Assembly (NCBI RefSeq): GCF_008710095.1
Contig: NZ_VYKJ01000013.1
Location: 140,008 to 204,007 of the forward strand
DNA length: 64,000 nt
Source: Affinibrenneria salicis
Lineage (GTDB): Bacteria > Pseudomonadota > Gammaproteobacteria > Enterobacterales > Enterobacteriaceae
Direction of reading: 5' to 3'
In this document: positions 28,754 to 39,053 of the stretch, in pieces
How the letters are laid out: each line of letters starts with the position of its first letter
Numbering within the stretch: position 1 is the stretch's first letter
Notes under the pieces: model-generated
Database searches by the model: none
The model's input: only the letters and a program-made list of their open reading frames with translations
Told to the model about the DNA's origin: nothing
Program-made: the position numbers and the translations under genes

Positions 28754-30403
28754 ATGGCAAGCTCTTTACTTAATATTGCATCTTCAGGTCTGAAGGCGGC
28801 AAATCTTGCGATAAGCACCACCTCCAACAATATCGCCAACTCCGACACCGACGGCTATAACCGCCAGAGCGTGCAGATGGCGCAGAGCGGCGCTCAGATC
28901 GCCGGCTATGGCTCGGTGGGGACCGGTGTGACGGTGCTGTCCATCAATCGCGCCTACGATTCGCTGGTGGTTTCTCAATTGCGCTCGGCCAGCGCCAGCT
29001 ATGAATCGACCAATGCGTATTATGAGCAGATCTCTCAGGTGGATAATCTGTTGTCCGATAGCGAAAGCAGCCTGTCCTCCGTGATGTCGTCCTTTTTCTC
29101 CGGCATACAGTCGCTGACCTCCAACGCCAGCGACACCGCGGCGCGCCAGACGGTGATCAGCACCGCGCAAAGTCTGGTTAACCAGTTTTCCAGCGCCAAC
29201 ACCTATCTGAACGATATGGACAGCTCGATCAATCAGCAACTGTCCACCAATATCGATCTGGTGAATAACTACACCTCGCAGATCGCCGATGTCAACGCAC
29301 AGATTACCCGGCTGGGCAACAGCGGCGGCTCGGCCAACGATCTGCTCGATCAGCGCGATCTGCTGATCGATAACCTGAATAAGCTGGTCGGCGTGACGGT
29401 CAGCACCCAGGACGGCAATATTACCAACGTCAGCCTGGCCAACGGTCAGACGCTGGTGCAGGGCGATAAGTCCTATCAGCTGGCCGCCGTCACCTCCAGC
29501 AGCGATACGTCGCGCATCACGGTTGCCTACGATAACGGTATCGGCGATCCGGTGGAAATGGATGAAGATGTGCTGACCGGCGGCAGCATCAGCGGCCTGT
29601 TGTCGTTCCGCAGCGGCGCGCTGGATAGTTCGCGCAATCAGCTCAACCAGATCGCGCTGACGCTGGCGGACAGCTTTAATAGCCAGCACAGCGCCGGCGT
29701 GGATTTAAACGGCGACGCAGGTACGGACTTCTTCAGCTTTGCGCAGCCGGATGTGGCCAGCAACACCAAAAACAGCGGCACGGCCACGCTGACCGCCGCC
29801 TATAGCGACACCAGCGCGGTGAAGGCCAGCGATTATAGCGTGAGCTTTGACGGGGCGTCCTGGCAGGTGACCCGCATGTCCGATAACGGCAGCGTGACCG
29901 CGACCAGCGGCACCGATAGCGACGGCAACACCACGCTCAGTTTCGAAGGCCTGACGCTGACCGTCAACGGCAGCGCGCAGGAAGACGACAGCTTTCAGGT
30001 CAATACGGTCAGCGGCGTGATCAACAGTCTGGCGGTCAGCGTGACCGATGTGGCGAAGGTCGCGGCGGGTAGCGGCGGCGGCGAAAGCGATAACAGCAAC
30101 GCGCTGAAACTGCTGGATCTGCAGAACCAGAATTTGGTCGGCGGCAACGCTACGCTGAATGACGCCTACGCATCGCTGGTCAGCGATATCGGCGTGAAGG
30201 CTAACAGCGCGGAAAACAACAGCACGACCCAGTCCAGCATCGTTTCTCAGCTTACCGAGAAGCAGCAGTCGATCTCCGGTATTGATATGAATGAAGAATA
30301 TGTCGATCTGACGCGCTATCAGCAGTATTACCTGGCCAACGCTAAGGTGTTGTCCACTGCGGGCACGATTTTTGACTCATTGCTGTCGGCGGTGAATAGC
30401 TGA
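28754..30403 (+). CDS. flgK: Hook-filament junction protein FlgK
   Basis: FlgK (HAP1) is the first junction ring between hook and filament. From the ATG at 28754 (GAAGGAAATAGA before it) the protein is 549 residues. It has the N-terminal MASSLLNIASSGLKAANLAI and family motif SNNIANSDTDGYNRQ, a central Ser/Thr-rich region and the conserved C-terminal segment SGIDMNEEYVDLTRYQQYYL. An ATG 21 bases upstream adds residues not found in the family. FlgN is its chaperone. Confidence 0.97.
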   Translation: MASSLLNIASSGLKAANLAISTTSNNIANSDTDGYNRQSVQMAQSGAQIAGYGSVGTGVTVLSINRAYDSLVVSQLRSASASYESTNAYYEQISQVDNLLSDSESSLSSVMSSFFSGIQSLTSNASDTAARQTVISTAQSLVNQFSSANTYLNDMDSSINQQLSTNIDLVNNYTSQIADVNAQITRLGNSGGSANDLLDQRDLLIDNLNKLVGVTVSTQDGNITNVSLANGQTLVQGDKSYQLAAVTSSSDTSRITVAYDNGIGDPVEMDEDVLTGGSISGLLSFRSGALDSSRNQLNQIALTLADSFNSQHSAGVDLNGDAGTDFFSFAQPDVASNTKNSGTATLTAAYSDTSAVKASDYSVSFDGASWQVTRMSDNGSVTATSGTDSDGNTTLSFEGLTLTVNGSAQEDDSFQVNTVSGVINSLAVSVTDVAKVAAGSGGGESDNSNALKLLDLQNQNLVGGNATLNDAYASLVSDIGVKANSAENNSTTQSSIVSQLTEKQQSISGIDMNEEYVDLTRYQQYYLANAKVLSTAGTIFDSLLSAVNS

Positions 30404-30449
30404 TTTTCACCCTGAGCGGTATATTTACATAGAGTAAGAGGACGATCCA

Positions 30450-31415
30450 ATGCGTCTTAGCACCAGTAATAGCTATCAGAATTTAATTAATACCATTGCG
30501 CAGTCCAACAAGACGATGCAGGACAGCGTATTGCAGATGTCGACGCAGAAAAGCGTCAACTCACCCTCCGACGATCCGATCGCCGCATCGCAGGCGGTTA
30601 TTCTGGCGCAAACTCAGGCCAGCAGCAGCCAGTACAGCGCCGCGCGCTCCAGCGCCACCACCAGCCTGCAGCTGGAAAACACGGTGCTGGATCAGGTGGT
30701 CGATGTGGTGCAGAGCATTCAGACGCTGGTAGTGAAGGCCGGCAACACCACTTATAGCGACGCGGATCGCCAGTCGATGGCGACGGAACTGCAGGGCTAT
30801 AAGGATCAATTGCTGACGCTGGCCAATAGCACCGACAGCAACGGCAACTATATCTTTGCCGGCTACGCCACCGAAAGCGCGCCCTTTACCGCCGATGCCG
30901 ACGGCAACGTTACCTATACCGGCGGCGATACGGCGATCAGTTTGCAGGTGGACTCCAGTCGCAGTATGACGATCGGCAATACCGGCAGCAGCGTATTCAT
31001 GACGCTGGCGGCGGGATACGCCACCGAGCCCGACGGTTCGGCCAGCGAAAGCAATATCTTCAATTCCATCGATTATGCGCTTGAGGCGTTGAATATGCCG
31101 CTCAACGACAGTACCGACGCGGACACCGAGGCCTACACGGCGCTGATGGACAAGGCCAACCGCGGGATGCGAAACTCGCTGGATAACGTGTTGACGGTGC
31201 AGGCCGAAGCAGGCAGTAAGGTTACCGAATTGACCTCGCTGGATTCGCTCGGCAGCTCGCGCGATATTCTCTATGCGGACCGTATGACCTCGCTGACCGG
31301 CATTGATATCTACGAAACCTACTCCAACTTCACCCTGCAGAAAACTGCGCTGCAGGCGGCGATGACCGCCTTCTCCAGCATGAAAGATCTGTCGCTGTTC
31401 CAGCTTAACAGCTAG
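30450..31415 (+). CDS. flgL: Hook-filament junction protein FlgL
   Basis: FlgL (HAP3) is the second junction ring, directly below the filament. The 321-residue protein has the flagellin-like N-terminus MRLSTSNSYQNLINTIAQSN, the helical segment with KSVNSPSDDPIAASQAV and the C-terminal SLTGIDIYETYSNFTLQKTAL. It follows flgK by 46 bp and is closed by two stacked terminators. Confidence 0.97.
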   Translation: MRLSTSNSYQNLINTIAQSNKTMQDSVLQMSTQKSVNSPSDDPIAASQAVILAQTQASSSQYSAARSSATTSLQLENTVLDQVVDVVQSIQTLVVKAGNTTYSDADRQSMATELQGYKDQLLTLANSTDSNGNYIFAGYATESAPFTADADGNVTYTGGDTAISLQVDSSRSMTIGNTGSSVFMTLAAGYATEPDGSASESNIFNSIDYALEALNMPLNDSTDADTEAYTALMDKANRGMRNSLDNVLTVQAEAGSKVTELTSLDSLGSSRDILYADRMTSLTGIDIYETYSNFTLQKTALQAAMTAFSSMKDLSLFQLNS

Positions 31416-31431
31416 GGATTCACGATATTTT

Positions 31432-31460
31432 AAATGTGCTAAAACCGGGCACATTTTTTT
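31432..31460 (+). terminator. First terminator after flgL
   Basis: Stem AAATGTGC/GCACATTT with a nine-base loop, running into seven or more T residues. It begins 16 bp after the flgL stop. Confidence 0.85.
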
Positions 31461-31499
31461 GTGTGTTGTCGTTAACTTAACGATAACACACTTTTTTTT
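31461..31499 (+). terminator. Second terminator after flgL
   Basis: Directly abutting the first: a long hairpin GTGTGTTGTCGTTAA…TTAACGATAACACAC with one G-T pair, followed by eight T residues. On the minus strand neither hairpin is followed by T residues, so these stop flgL transcripts and not the opposing fliR operon. Confidence 0.85.
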
Positions 31500-31512
31500 A
31501 CCCGGATTTTGA

Positions 31513-32298
31513 TCAGGCAGCCAGGCCGGCAATGATGTTGGCCAACAGATCGAAGACCTCGCCGAAGATGTGCTCGGCGAAGGGCGCGACCAGCGGCAAC
31601 AGCAGGCCGATGGTCAATATGCCGATGGTCAGGGTGACCGGAAAGCCGATAACAAACACCGACAGCTGAGGGGAGACGCGGTTTAATATGCCCAGTGCCA
31701 GGTTAATCATCAGCAGCAGCGTGATAATCGGCAGCGCCAGCATAAGCCCGTTGATAAACACCAGTCCGCCGGCGCGGGCGATCGACAGGAAGATCTCGCT
31801 GTTCAGCGTGCCGCCGCCGCTGATCGGCAGGGTATGAAAACTGTCGGACAGCAGGGATATAAGCCATAGATGGCCGTCGAAAGCCAGAAACAGCAGCATG
31901 GCCAGCAGGTTGAGAAAGCGCGCCAGCACCGGCATGTTGGGGCCGCCGGACGGATCGAAGAAGGTGGCGAACGACAGGCCCATCTGTAGCCCGATCACTT
32001 CGCCGGCGATGCGGAACACCGTAAAAGCCAGCTGCATGGTCAGACCCAGCGCGATACCGATAATCATTTGCTGCATCAATAGCCATACGCCCGCCGCGGA
32101 AAACACCGGCGTCATATTCGCCTCGATCGTGGGGACGATCAGAATGGTGATCAGCAGAGACAGGCCGATTTTCACCCGAAAGTTTATCTCTTTCTCGCTC
32201 AGGATCGGCGCCGTCGCCACCAGCGCCAGTATGCGTACAAAAGGCCAGAAATATTGCACCAGCCATGCGCTGTAGGTCTGGCTGCTGAGCTCAATCAT
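31513..32298 (-). CDS. fliR: Flagellar export gate protein FliR
   Basis: FliR is a membrane component of the export gate core with FliP and FliQ. The 261-residue product has about six hydrophobic segments and conserved stretches such as [21 protein letters not shown] and [21 protein letters not shown]. It is the last gene of the long minus-strand fli operon, three bases after fliQ, converging on flgL. Confidence 0.97.
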   Translation of the reverse strand: MIELSSQTYSAWLVQYFWPFVRILALVATAPILSEKEINFRVKIGLSLLITILIVPTIEANMTPVFSAAGVWLLMQQMIIGIALGLTMQLAFTVFRIAGEVIGLQMGLSFATFFDPSGGPNMPVLARFLNLLAMLLFLAFDGHLWLISLLSDSFHTLPISGGGTLNSEIFLSIARAGGLVFINGLMLALPIITLLLMINLALGILNRVSPQLSVFVIGFPVTLTIGILTIGLLLPLVAPFAEHIFGEVFDLLANIIAGLAA

Positions 32299-32301
32299 GG
32301 G

Positions 32302-32571
32302 TTAACCGATAATGTTGGGCAGGTTACTGAACAGCGTGCGGATATAATCCAGGATCAGACTGAGCATCCACGGGCCGGCGATCAGAATGGTCACAAATAC
32401 GGCCAGGATTTTCGGGATGAAAGACAGCGTCATTTCGTTGATTTGGGTCGCCGCCTGCAGCAGGCTGACGATCAGCCCGCTGAACAGCGCGGCCAGCAGC
32501 AGGGGCGCGGCCAGCAGCAGCGCGACTTTCATGGCTTCATAGCCGAGGGCCATGACGGATTCTGGTGTCAT
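32302..32571 (-). CDS. fliQ: Flagellar export gate protein FliQ
   Basis: FliQ is a small two-helix export gate subunit. The 89-residue protein (MTPESVMALGYEAMKVALLL…) has the standard family length. The first membrane helix is at about 14-40, then comes the conserved ATQINEMTLSFIPKI and a second helix at about 50-80. Confidence 0.97.
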   Translation of the reverse strand: MTPESVMALGYEAMKVALLLAAPLLLAALFSGLIVSLLQAATQINEMTLSFIPKILAVFVTILIAGPWMLSLILDYIRTLFSNLPNIIG

Positions 32572-32598
32572 TCTTTTTCCCTACGCGGTTGTCTTACG

Positions 32599-33372
32599 TC
32601 AGCTATAAAAACTCTGTGCCAGGGAACCCAGCAGCAACTGCCAGCCGTCAACCAGAACAAAGAGCATCAGTTTAAACGGCAACGATACCGTCGCCGGCGG
32701 CACCATCATCATCCCCAGCGCCATCAGTACGCTGGCGACCACCAGGTCGATAATCAGGAACGGGATAAAGATGGTAAAGCCAATCTGGAACGCGGTCTTT
32801 AACTCGCTGGTGACAAACGACGGCAGCAGCACGCGCATCGGCACCGCTTCCGGACCTTCCGGCGCCGGCACGTTGGCCAGCCGGGTAAACAGCGCCAGAT
32901 CGGATTCGCGCGTTTGCCGCAGCATAAATTCGCGCAGCGGCTGGGCGCCGCGTTCAATCGCCGTTTCCATGCTGATCTTTTCCTGGCTGAACGGCAGATA
33001 GGCATCCTGGTAAATGTTGGTCAGCACCGGCGACATAATAAAGAAGGTCAGGAACAGGCTCAGCCCCAGCAAAATCTGGTTAGGCGGCGCCGAGGGCGTA
33101 CCCAGCGCGTTGCGCAGCAGGCTGAGTACGATGATGATGCGGGTGAAGCTGGTCATCATCAGCAGCGCGGCCGGAATAAAGGTCAGCGAAGTCAGCAGGA
33201 CCAGCGTCTGCACCGGCAGCGTCCAGCTCTGGCCGCCGTTGGCCAGCGGCTGGCTGACCAGACCGGGCAGTTGCGCAAATACGGACGGCGCCGACAGCAG
33301 CAGCAGGGCGGCCAGCGGCCAGCTTAGCCTGCGCGCGATCGCGCCGCGGAAAAGGCGTCGGGCGAATGTCAT
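32599..33372 (-). CDS. fliP: Flagellar export gate protein FliP
   Basis: FliP is the main pore subunit of the export gate. The 257-residue product carries a cleavable signal peptide (hydrophobic core then SVFA near residue 33), unusual for an inner-membrane protein but typical of FliP. The family signature [20 protein letters not shown], the [13 protein letters not shown] segment and [14 protein letters not shown] follow. Its start overlaps the fliO stop by four bases. Confidence 0.97.
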   Translation of the reverse strand: MTFARRLFRGAIARRLSWPLAALLLLSAPSVFAQLPGLVSQPLANGGQSWTLPVQTLVLLTSLTFIPAALLMMTSFTRIIIVLSLLRNALGTPSAPPNQILLGLSLFLTFFIMSPVLTNIYQDAYLPFSQEKISMETAIERGAQPLREFMLRQTRESDLALFTRLANVPAPEGPEAVPMRVLLPSFVTSELKTAFQIGFTIFIPFLIIDLVVASVLMALGMMMVPPATVSLPFKLMLFVLVDGWQLLLGSLAQSFYS

Positions 33373-33782
33373 TCTGATTTCCCCGGGCGTTTTAATACTT
33401 TTTGTAACAATCTGGCGAACTCCGCTGTTTTATCCTGACCGCTTTCGGCCAGCGCCTCCGGCCGGGCCGGCTGTTGGTGCAGCAGGTTGACGCTGTGCGC
33501 CGTGACGCCCAGCACCAGCCAGTTGCCGTCGGCTTCGACAATCACCACGCGCTCCCGCTGGCCGACCTGGCAGGCGGAAACCACTTTGAGCAGTTTGTTG
33601 GCTTTGGACGGAGGGGCAAAACCCAGCTTACGCATCAGCCAGGCGATGAGCAGAATGAACAGCAGTATCCCGGCCAGCACGCTGCCGATTTGCGTCAGCA
33701 GCGTGCTGTTGGTCAACGGCGGCTCAACCGCCACCGTTGACGTGGTGTTGTTGGCAGAAGAAGAAGGAAACGAGGTCGGCAT
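33369..33782 (-). CDS. fliO: Flagellar export assembly protein FliO
   Basis: FliO helps FliP oligomerise during export-gate assembly. The 137-residue protein has a short periplasmic N-terminus, one membrane helix (about 31-50, [16 protein letters not shown]) and a cytoplasmic beta-rich domain with [15 protein letters not shown]. FliO is poorly conserved, and the call rests on this pattern plus its place between fliN and fliP, with one-base and four-base overlaps respectively. Confidence 0.93.
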   Translation of the reverse strand: MPTSFPSSSANNTTSTVAVEPPLTNSTLLTQIGSVLAGILLFILLIAWLMRKLGFAPPSKANKLLKVVSACQVGQRERVVIVEADGNWLVLGVTAHSVNLLHQQPARPEALAESGQDKTAEFARLLQKVLKRPGKSE

Positions 33783-34195
33783 CAGCGGCTCAGGCGGCGC
33801 ATACGTTCGGTCGGCGTGATGATATCCGTAATGCGCACGCCGTATTTATCGGACACCACCACGACTTCGCCCTGGGCGATCAGATAGCCGTTGATCAAAA
33901 TATCCAGCGGTTCGCCCGCCAGACCGTCCAGCGCGACGACCGAACCCTGCGACAGGCGCAGCAGCTCTTTGATCGTCATTTTGGTGCGCCCCAGCTCAAC
34001 CGTCAGCTTAACCGGAATATCCAGAATAAGATCGATATCGTGCAGCGATCCCATCGCGTCCTGGGCGTCCAGTTTATTGAATATGCCGTCGGTGCTGGCG
34101 GGGCTTTTTTCTGCAGCCTGTTGCTCGTTAAATGCATCAGCCCACAGATCGTCCACTGATTCCGTTCCCTCGGACGGGGTGTTGTTGTCACTCAT
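33782..34195 (-). CDS. fliN: Flagellar switch protein FliN
   Basis: FliN lines the bottom of the C ring and takes part in rotor switching and in docking the export apparatus. From the ATG at 34195 (GAGGAACAGCCC before it) the protein is 137 residues, the E. coli length. The acidic N-terminus (DDLWADAF) is present and the SpoA domain is nearly invariant (LDIPVKLTVELGRTKMTIKE). An in-frame ATG 18 bases upstream is less likely. It overlaps fliM by eight bases. Confidence 0.97.
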   Translation of the reverse strand: MSDNNTPSEGTESVDDLWADAFNEQQAAEKSPASTDGIFNKLDAQDAMGSLHDIDLILDIPVKLTVELGRTKMTIKELLRLSQGSVVALDGLAGEPLDILINGYLIAQGEVVVVSDKYGVRITDIITPTERMRRLSR

Positions 34196-35198
34196 TGGGC
34201 TGTTCCTCATCATTCAGAGAATTCAAAATGGGATTAATTAAATGTTCAACACGCAAAGCATATTGCCCGTTCAGGGTGCCGTACTGACCGGTCAAAACCG
34301 GGACACCGTCAACATGGGCAATTAATCGTTCCGGTTTCTCAATCGGCAGCACGTCGCCCGGCTGCAGTTTGAGAATGCGCGACAGGCGCAGAGGAATATC
34401 AACAAAATTGGCGATCAGCTCCAGTTCGGAATGCTGTACCTGTTTGGTCAGCGTCTCGCGCCAGTTTTGATCTTCCTGCTGCGAGTTTTCCAGCGGCGGA
34501 TTCACCAGCAGTTCGCGCAGCGGCTCAATCATCGCAAAGGGGATACAAATATTGAATTCCCCGGTCAGCGAGCCGATTTCGACATGGAAGGGCGTCGTCA
34601 CCACGATGTCGTTCGGCGAAGTGGTAATGTTGGTGAATTTAACCTGCATCTCGGAGCGGACATATTCCACATCGAGCTTATAGATAGCGTTCCACGCGTC
34701 GCTGTATGCTTCCAGCGCCAGACGCAGCATGCGTTTAACCACCCGCTGTTCGGTATGGGTGAACTCCCGTCCTTCAACCTTCGTCGGGAAACGTCCGTCG
34801 CCGCCGAACAGGTTATCGACGGCGATAAACACCAGACTGGGCGAAAAGACGAACAGCGCCGTGCCGCGCAACGGCTTCAGATGAATCAGGTTCAGGTTGG
34901 TCGGCACCGGCAGGTTGCGGGCAAAATCGTGATACGGCTGGATTTTGATCGGCCCGACGGTAATATCCGGGCTGCGGCGCAATAGATTGAACAACCCCAT
35001 CCGAAACTGGCGGGCAAAGCGTTCATTAATAATTTCCAGCGCCTGTAAACGCTCGCGGATAACCCGGCGCTGGGTATTGGGGTCATAGGGCCTGACATCC
35101 CCATCGGCCCCGGCGGCCACGGCCGGCTTTTCACTTCCGTCGCTGTCGCCGTTCAGCAGAGCGTCAATTTCTGCCTGAGAAAGAATGCTATCGCCCAT
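34188..35198 (-). CDS. fliM: Flagellar switch protein FliM
   Basis: FliM forms the C-ring wall and binds phospho-CheY. The 336-residue protein has the N-terminal CheY-binding peptide ILSQAEIDALLNG, the middle domain (with GGDGRFPTKVEGREFT, the GGXG loop that contacts FliG) and the C-terminal SpoA domain. Length and motifs are standard. It lies five bases after fliL. Confidence 0.97.
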   Translation of the reverse strand: MGDSILSQAEIDALLNGDSDGSEKPAVAAGADGDVRPYDPNTQRRVIRERLQALEIINERFARQFRMGLFNLLRRSPDITVGPIKIQPYHDFARNLPVPTNLNLIHLKPLRGTALFVFSPSLVFIAVDNLFGGDGRFPTKVEGREFTHTEQRVVKRMLRLALEAYSDAWNAIYKLDVEYVRSEMQVKFTNITTSPNDIVVTTPFHVEIGSLTGEFNICIPFAMIEPLRELLVNPPLENSQQEDQNWRETLTKQVQHSELELIANFVDIPLRLSRILKLQPGDVLPIEKPERLIAHVDGVPVLTGQYGTLNGQYALRVEHLINPILNSLNDEEQPNE

Positions 35199-35203
35199 AA
35201 TAT

Positions 35204-35683
35204 TTATCGCAGTATAAAAGCAGTGAACAGAACATCATTAACCACCAGATTGGGCTGGCCGGCCACCAGAGGCTTGCTCAGCACCTGTTTAATTTCTTCC
35301 ACCAGTTTCTGCTTACCCTGTTCGTTAGCCAGATCGAGCGCATTCTGACGTGACAGCAGTAACAGCAGTCGGCTGCGGACTTCCGGCAGGTATTTGTTTA
35401 ACTGCTCAAGCGTAGCCTGATCGGCCAGACGCAGCGTGAAACCGACATACAGCACCCGATCCGGGTCGTTGTCGGGGTTAACCAGATTAACCGTAAAGGT
35501 ATCCAGCGGCATGAAAACCGGTGCGGGCGGCGGCGGCGCTTCCTGCGCGGCGGGGGCTGACTTCTGCTGATGCAAAAACCACCAACTTACGCCTGCCGCA
35601 CTGAGACCGGCAAAGACGAGAATAAGCACGATGGTGAGCCAGACAGAGCGTTTGCGTCCTGACGGGAGTGCATTTTCAGACAT
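35204..35683 (-). CDS. fliL: Flagellar stator-associated protein FliL
   Basis: FliL is a single-pass inner-membrane protein that surrounds and supports stators. The 159-residue product has a cytoplasmic N-terminus, a membrane helix (about 14-36), an Ala/Pro-rich linker and the periplasmic domain with [22 protein letters not shown]. It heads fliLMNOPQR, 153 bp after the fliK stop, so a separate promoter could lie in that gap. Confidence 0.96.
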   Translation of the reverse strand: MSENALPSGRKRSVWLTIVLILVFAGLSAAGVSWWFLHQQKSAPAAQEAPPPPAPVFMPLDTFTVNLVNPDNDPDRVLYVGFTLRLADQATLEQLNKYLPEVRSRLLLLLSRQNALDLANEQGKQKLVEEIKQVLSKPLVAGQPNLVVNDVLFTAFILR

Positions 35684-35836
35684 AGCTAAAGACGGTTCCT
35701 GTGACTATTGATATCCGGCGCGGTACGGCATTGCACTGGATTAATGCATAATATTATTGATTATCCCGTCAATTTCAGCCATCAATAGGATGAATAAACG
35801 GAGAAAACCGCGTCAACTTGTGCGTTTACTCTCTGG

Positions 35837-37231
35837 TCAGGCAAAGATATCCACCCGACCCTGGACCGAAATCACACTGGCCGCCGTCGGCGGCTGAACG
35901 AGCGTCGCGCCGGCGATGTCAACGCCGCTCAATCGGTTTTGCCCGCTGCCGGCATTGCCTTCAGACTGTTGCTGCGCCTGCTGCTGCCAGCCGGATGATG
36001 CGTCGCTGCCGACGCTCGCCTGGCCCAGATTAATGCCGCTTTCCGCCATTGAGGTGCGCAAATGGGGAAGGGCGGCTTCCATCGCCGCGCGCACCTGGCT
36101 GTTGGCCGAGACCAGGTGGAGCTGCGCCTGATTGTCATCCAGCTTCAGGCTGATTTGCAGCGAACCCAGTTCCTGCGGATGGAGACGCAGTTCCGCCGTT
36201 TGCTGTCCGTTGCGGCTGAACATGATCACCTGCTGGCTTACCGCCTGCTGCCATTCGTCGCTGCCTAACTGCGCGTTAATTTGCGCCGTTACCACCGGCG
36301 CGACCGACGCGCTGGTTTGGGTCACCGGCGCCTGCGCGCTGGCCGCGATGGGCTGCTGCACGGCGCTATTCACGGATGCGTGCGCCGCGAGGGATTGTCC
36401 GTCACGCAGGCTGGACGATGAAAAAGAGGTCTTATCGTCGGCGCTGGCGGACAACGCGACATCCTGCTGTAGCGCTTTATTGCTGTTCGCCAGACTGGCG
36501 GCGTCATCGCTCTGCGCGGCCAGACGCTGGGTAAATGACGAACCGGAGGCGCTGGTGGCCGCCGGCTGGGCCTTTTGCTCCGCGCCGTCGGATAACAGCG
36601 TACTCTTATCCGTCTGGTCGGTCGATGTTTTTGCCTGCGGCAGGGCGGAGACGAGAGCAGGGATCGCTGCCTGTTGTTCCACCGCTTCGCCGATGGGGGC
36701 GGTCGGCGCGGCGGTCGGCGACTGGCTGGCCTGGATCATCGCCATTAACTGGCGGGTGGCGTCGTCCGCGTTGGCCAGCGTCGGGTCTGCCAGCGTCAGG
36801 TCGACGTCCGCGTCATCCGTGGCCGGCGCGATCTTATCTGTCGCCGGCGCGGCGCCGCTGAGCAACGCCAGCCCGGCGGCGGTGGCGCTCTCCTCGCTGC
36901 TGTCGTCGTCCGTCGCCAGTTTCGGATTCTTATGCCAGGCGACATTTTGTGTGACCGCCTCCTGCAGCACGCTATCCGCGGCGCTGACGTTCTGCGCCAC
37001 GTCCGGCGCTTCCGCGCCGTCGGTCGCGCTTTGGCTTGTCTGCTGCGCGTTTTTCTCCGGCGCCTGCTCTTTTTTCAGTCCCGTTTGCTGGTTGCCCGAC
37101 ATGGTTGAGGCCAGAACGCGATCGAAGCTTTGCCCCTGACTGGCATCGTCAGTGCGTTCGCTACTCACAACGTTTTGTGCGACAGACGGGGTGTCATTTG
37201 TTGTAATCATTGTGACAGTAGAAAGACTCAT
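35837..37231 (-). CDS. fliK: Hook-length control protein FliK
   Basis: FliK measures the hook and triggers the FlhB export switch. The 464-residue protein is low-complexity (Ala, Ser, Gln, Asp, Thr) for its first 320 residues, as expected for the ruler part. It ends with the compact conserved domain containing QQTAELRLHPQELGSLQISL, which contacts FlhB. It is longer than the E. coli protein (about 375, from memory), and ruler length varies between species. It follows fliJ by five bases. Confidence 0.95.
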   Translation of the reverse strand: MSLSTVTMITTNDTPSVAQNVVSSERTDDASQGQSFDRVLASTMSGNQQTGLKKEQAPEKNAQQTSQSATDGAEAPDVAQNVSAADSVLQEAVTQNVAWHKNPKLATDDDSSEESATAAGLALLSGAAPATDKIAPATDDADVDLTLADPTLANADDATRQLMAMIQASQSPTAAPTAPIGEAVEQQAAIPALVSALPQAKTSTDQTDKSTLLSDGAEQKAQPAATSASGSSFTQRLAAQSDDAASLANSNKALQQDVALSASADDKTSFSSSSLRDGQSLAAHASVNSAVQQPIAASAQAPVTQTSASVAPVVTAQINAQLGSDEWQQAVSQQVIMFSRNGQQTAELRLHPQELGSLQISLKLDDNQAQLHLVSANSQVRAAMEAALPHLRTSMAESGINLGQASVGSDASSGWQQQAQQQSEGNAGSGQNRLSGVDIAGATLVQPPTAASVISVQGRVDIFA

Positions 37232-37236
37232 AATCT

Positions 37237-37674
37237 TTATTTCCTCAACGAGGTACGTTGTGCAAATTCATCCATCAATTTTTGCTCATGCCGGTTTTCC
37301 TGCAGTAAGATCTTTTGCGCGGCACGTTCCTGTAAAGTGGCAAAGGCGTTCAGTCGCTGCTGTTTGGCCTGCCAGGCCTGAACCGCCTGCTGCAGCCGTT
37401 GATTCCACACCGACAACTGCTGCTTATGCTGTTCTATCGCTTTTTCCAGCGTCTGAATAAATTGTTGATAGTTGTACCAGTTGCCGGCATCAATTCCTTT
37501 CCCCAGGTTGCTTTGCAACTGCAGCCGGTAGTCGTCTTCATACTGGAGCAGCATATCCAGCTGTTTCTGCGCCTGCAGATGCGACTGGCGCACCTTGCCC
37601 AGCAGGGTGGCCGCGTCATCCGCATCTTTCTGCGCCAAATCGCGCAGGGTGGTCATCGGCGATTCACGTTTCAT
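37237..37674 (-). CDS. fliJ: Flagellar export ATPase stalk FliJ
   Basis: FliJ is the coiled-coil stalk that rotates within the FliI hexamer and links it to FlhA. The 145-residue product is predicted helical throughout, with a conserved core (YNYQQFIQTLEKAIEQHKQQL) and the tail DEFAQRTSLRK. The start at 37674 overlaps the fliI stop (TAATG). Confidence 0.95.
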   Translation of the reverse strand: MKRESPMTTLRDLAQKDADDAATLLGKVRQSHLQAQKQLDMLLQYEDDYRLQLQSNLGKGIDAGNWYNYQQFIQTLEKAIEQHKQQLSVWNQRLQQAVQAWQAKQQRLNAFATLQERAAQKILLQENRHEQKLMDEFAQRTSLRK

Positions 37675-39053
37675 TATGCACCCCTGTCAGTCTGAAACAG
37701 CGCGGCCAGGTGTTGGCGGGCCGTTTCATAGTCGCAGCGTTCAAACATTCCCTGTTGCAGGAAGGATTCCAGCTGCGGATAAAGCTTAATTGCCCGGTCC
37801 AGCATGGGATCGCTGCCGCTGGCGTAGGCGCCCACGCTGATCAGGTCGCGGTTGCGCTGATAGCTGGACAGCAGTTGTTTAAACTGACGCACGGTGGCGT
37901 AGTGCTGCTCATCGATCAGCGAGGTCATCGCGCGGCTGATCGAGGCTTCGATATCAATGGCCGGGTAGTGGCCGGACTCAGCCAACTGGCGCGACAGCAC
38001 GATATGGCCGTCAAGGATCGCGCGCGCGGAGTCGGCGATCGGGTCTTGCTGATCGTCGCCCTCGGTCAGGACGGTATAAAAGGCGGTGATTGATCCGCCG
38101 CCGTGAATGCCATTGCCGGCGCGTTCAACCAGCGCTGGCAGTTTGGCGAATACCGAGGGCGGATAGCCTTTGGTGGCCGGCGGTTCGCCGATGGCCAGCG
38201 CAATTTCGCGCTGTGCCATGGCGTAGCGCGTCAGGGAGTCCATAATCAGCAGTACATGCTGACCGCGATCGCGAAAATCTTCCGCGATACGCGTGGCATA
38301 GGCCGCGCCCTGCATGCGCAGCAGCGGCGAGACATCCGCCGGCGCGGCGATAACCACCGAGCGGGCGAGACCTTCGCTGCCGAGAATATTTTCAATAAAG
38401 TCTTTCACTTCCCGGCCGCGTTCGCCGATTAGCCCGACCACGATGACATCCGCCTGGGTGTAGCGCGCCATCATGCCCAGCAGCACGCTTTTACCGACGC
38501 CGGAGCCGGCGAACAGCCCCATACGCTGACCACGTCCCACGGTCAACAATGCGTTGATGGCGCGCACGCCCACGTCGAGCACGTGCTCAATCGGCGTACG
38601 CTGCAGCGGGTTAAACGGCGCGGTATGCAGCGGCGCGCGGAAACCGGTTTCCGGCGAGGGAAAGCCGTCCAGCGGCTTCGCGCTGCCGTCCAGCACCCGG
38701 CCCAGCAGTTCAGGGCCGAGCGGCAGCTGCTTGCCCTGCGGCGCACCGGCCGGCGTCTGACGCGCATAAACGCGCGCGCCCGGCGTAATCCCCTCGACCT
38801 CTTCCAGCGGCATCAGAAACAGGCGCTGGCCGTTAAAGCCCACCACTTCGCTTTCGACTTCATCGACCTGCTGTCCGTTGTGCCGTTCGATCAGACAGGT
38901 GGCGCCGAGCGGCATATGCAGCCCGGTGGCCTCCAGCACCAGCCCGGTGGCGCGGGTTAGACGGCCGTAGCGGCGCACCGTCGGCGTACCGGCGATGCGT
39001 TGTTCAATCGCGTCCAGCGATTCCAGCCAGCGAGAGAGGCGCAGCGTCATCAT
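37674..39053 (-). CDS. fliI: Flagellar export ATPase FliI
   Basis: FliI is the hexameric ATPase that prepares export substrates. From the ATG at 39053, which overlaps the fliH stop as ATGA, the protein is 459 residues ([11 protein letters not shown]…). It has the Walker A loop [12 protein letters not shown], catalytic [10 protein letters not shown] and Walker [15 protein letters not shown] second ATG lies at 39050. A longer frame into fliH is not supported by the E. coli protein, which starts at the equivalent of 39050. Confidence 0.97.
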   Translation of the reverse strand: MMTLRLSRWLESLDAIEQRIAGTPTVRRYGRLTRATGLVLEATGLHMPLGATCLIERHNGQQVDEVESEVVGFNGQRLFLMPLEEVEGITPGARVYARQTPAGAPQGKQLPLGPELLGRVLDGSAKPLDGFPSPETGFRAPLHTAPFNPLQRTPIEHVLDVGVRAINALLTVGRGQRMGLFAGSGVGKSVLLGMMARYTQADVIVVGLIGERGREVKDFIENILGSEGLARSVVIAAPADVSPLLRMQGAAYATRIAEDFRDRGQHVLLIMDSLTRYAMAQREIALAIGEPPATKGYPPSVFAKLPALVERAGNGIHGGGSITAFYTVLTEGDDQQDPIADSARAILDGHIVLSRQLAESGHYPAIDIEASISRAMTSLIDEQHYATVRQFKQLLSSYQRNRDLISVGAYASGSDPMLDRAIKLYPQLESFLQQGMFERCDYETARQHLAALFQTDRGA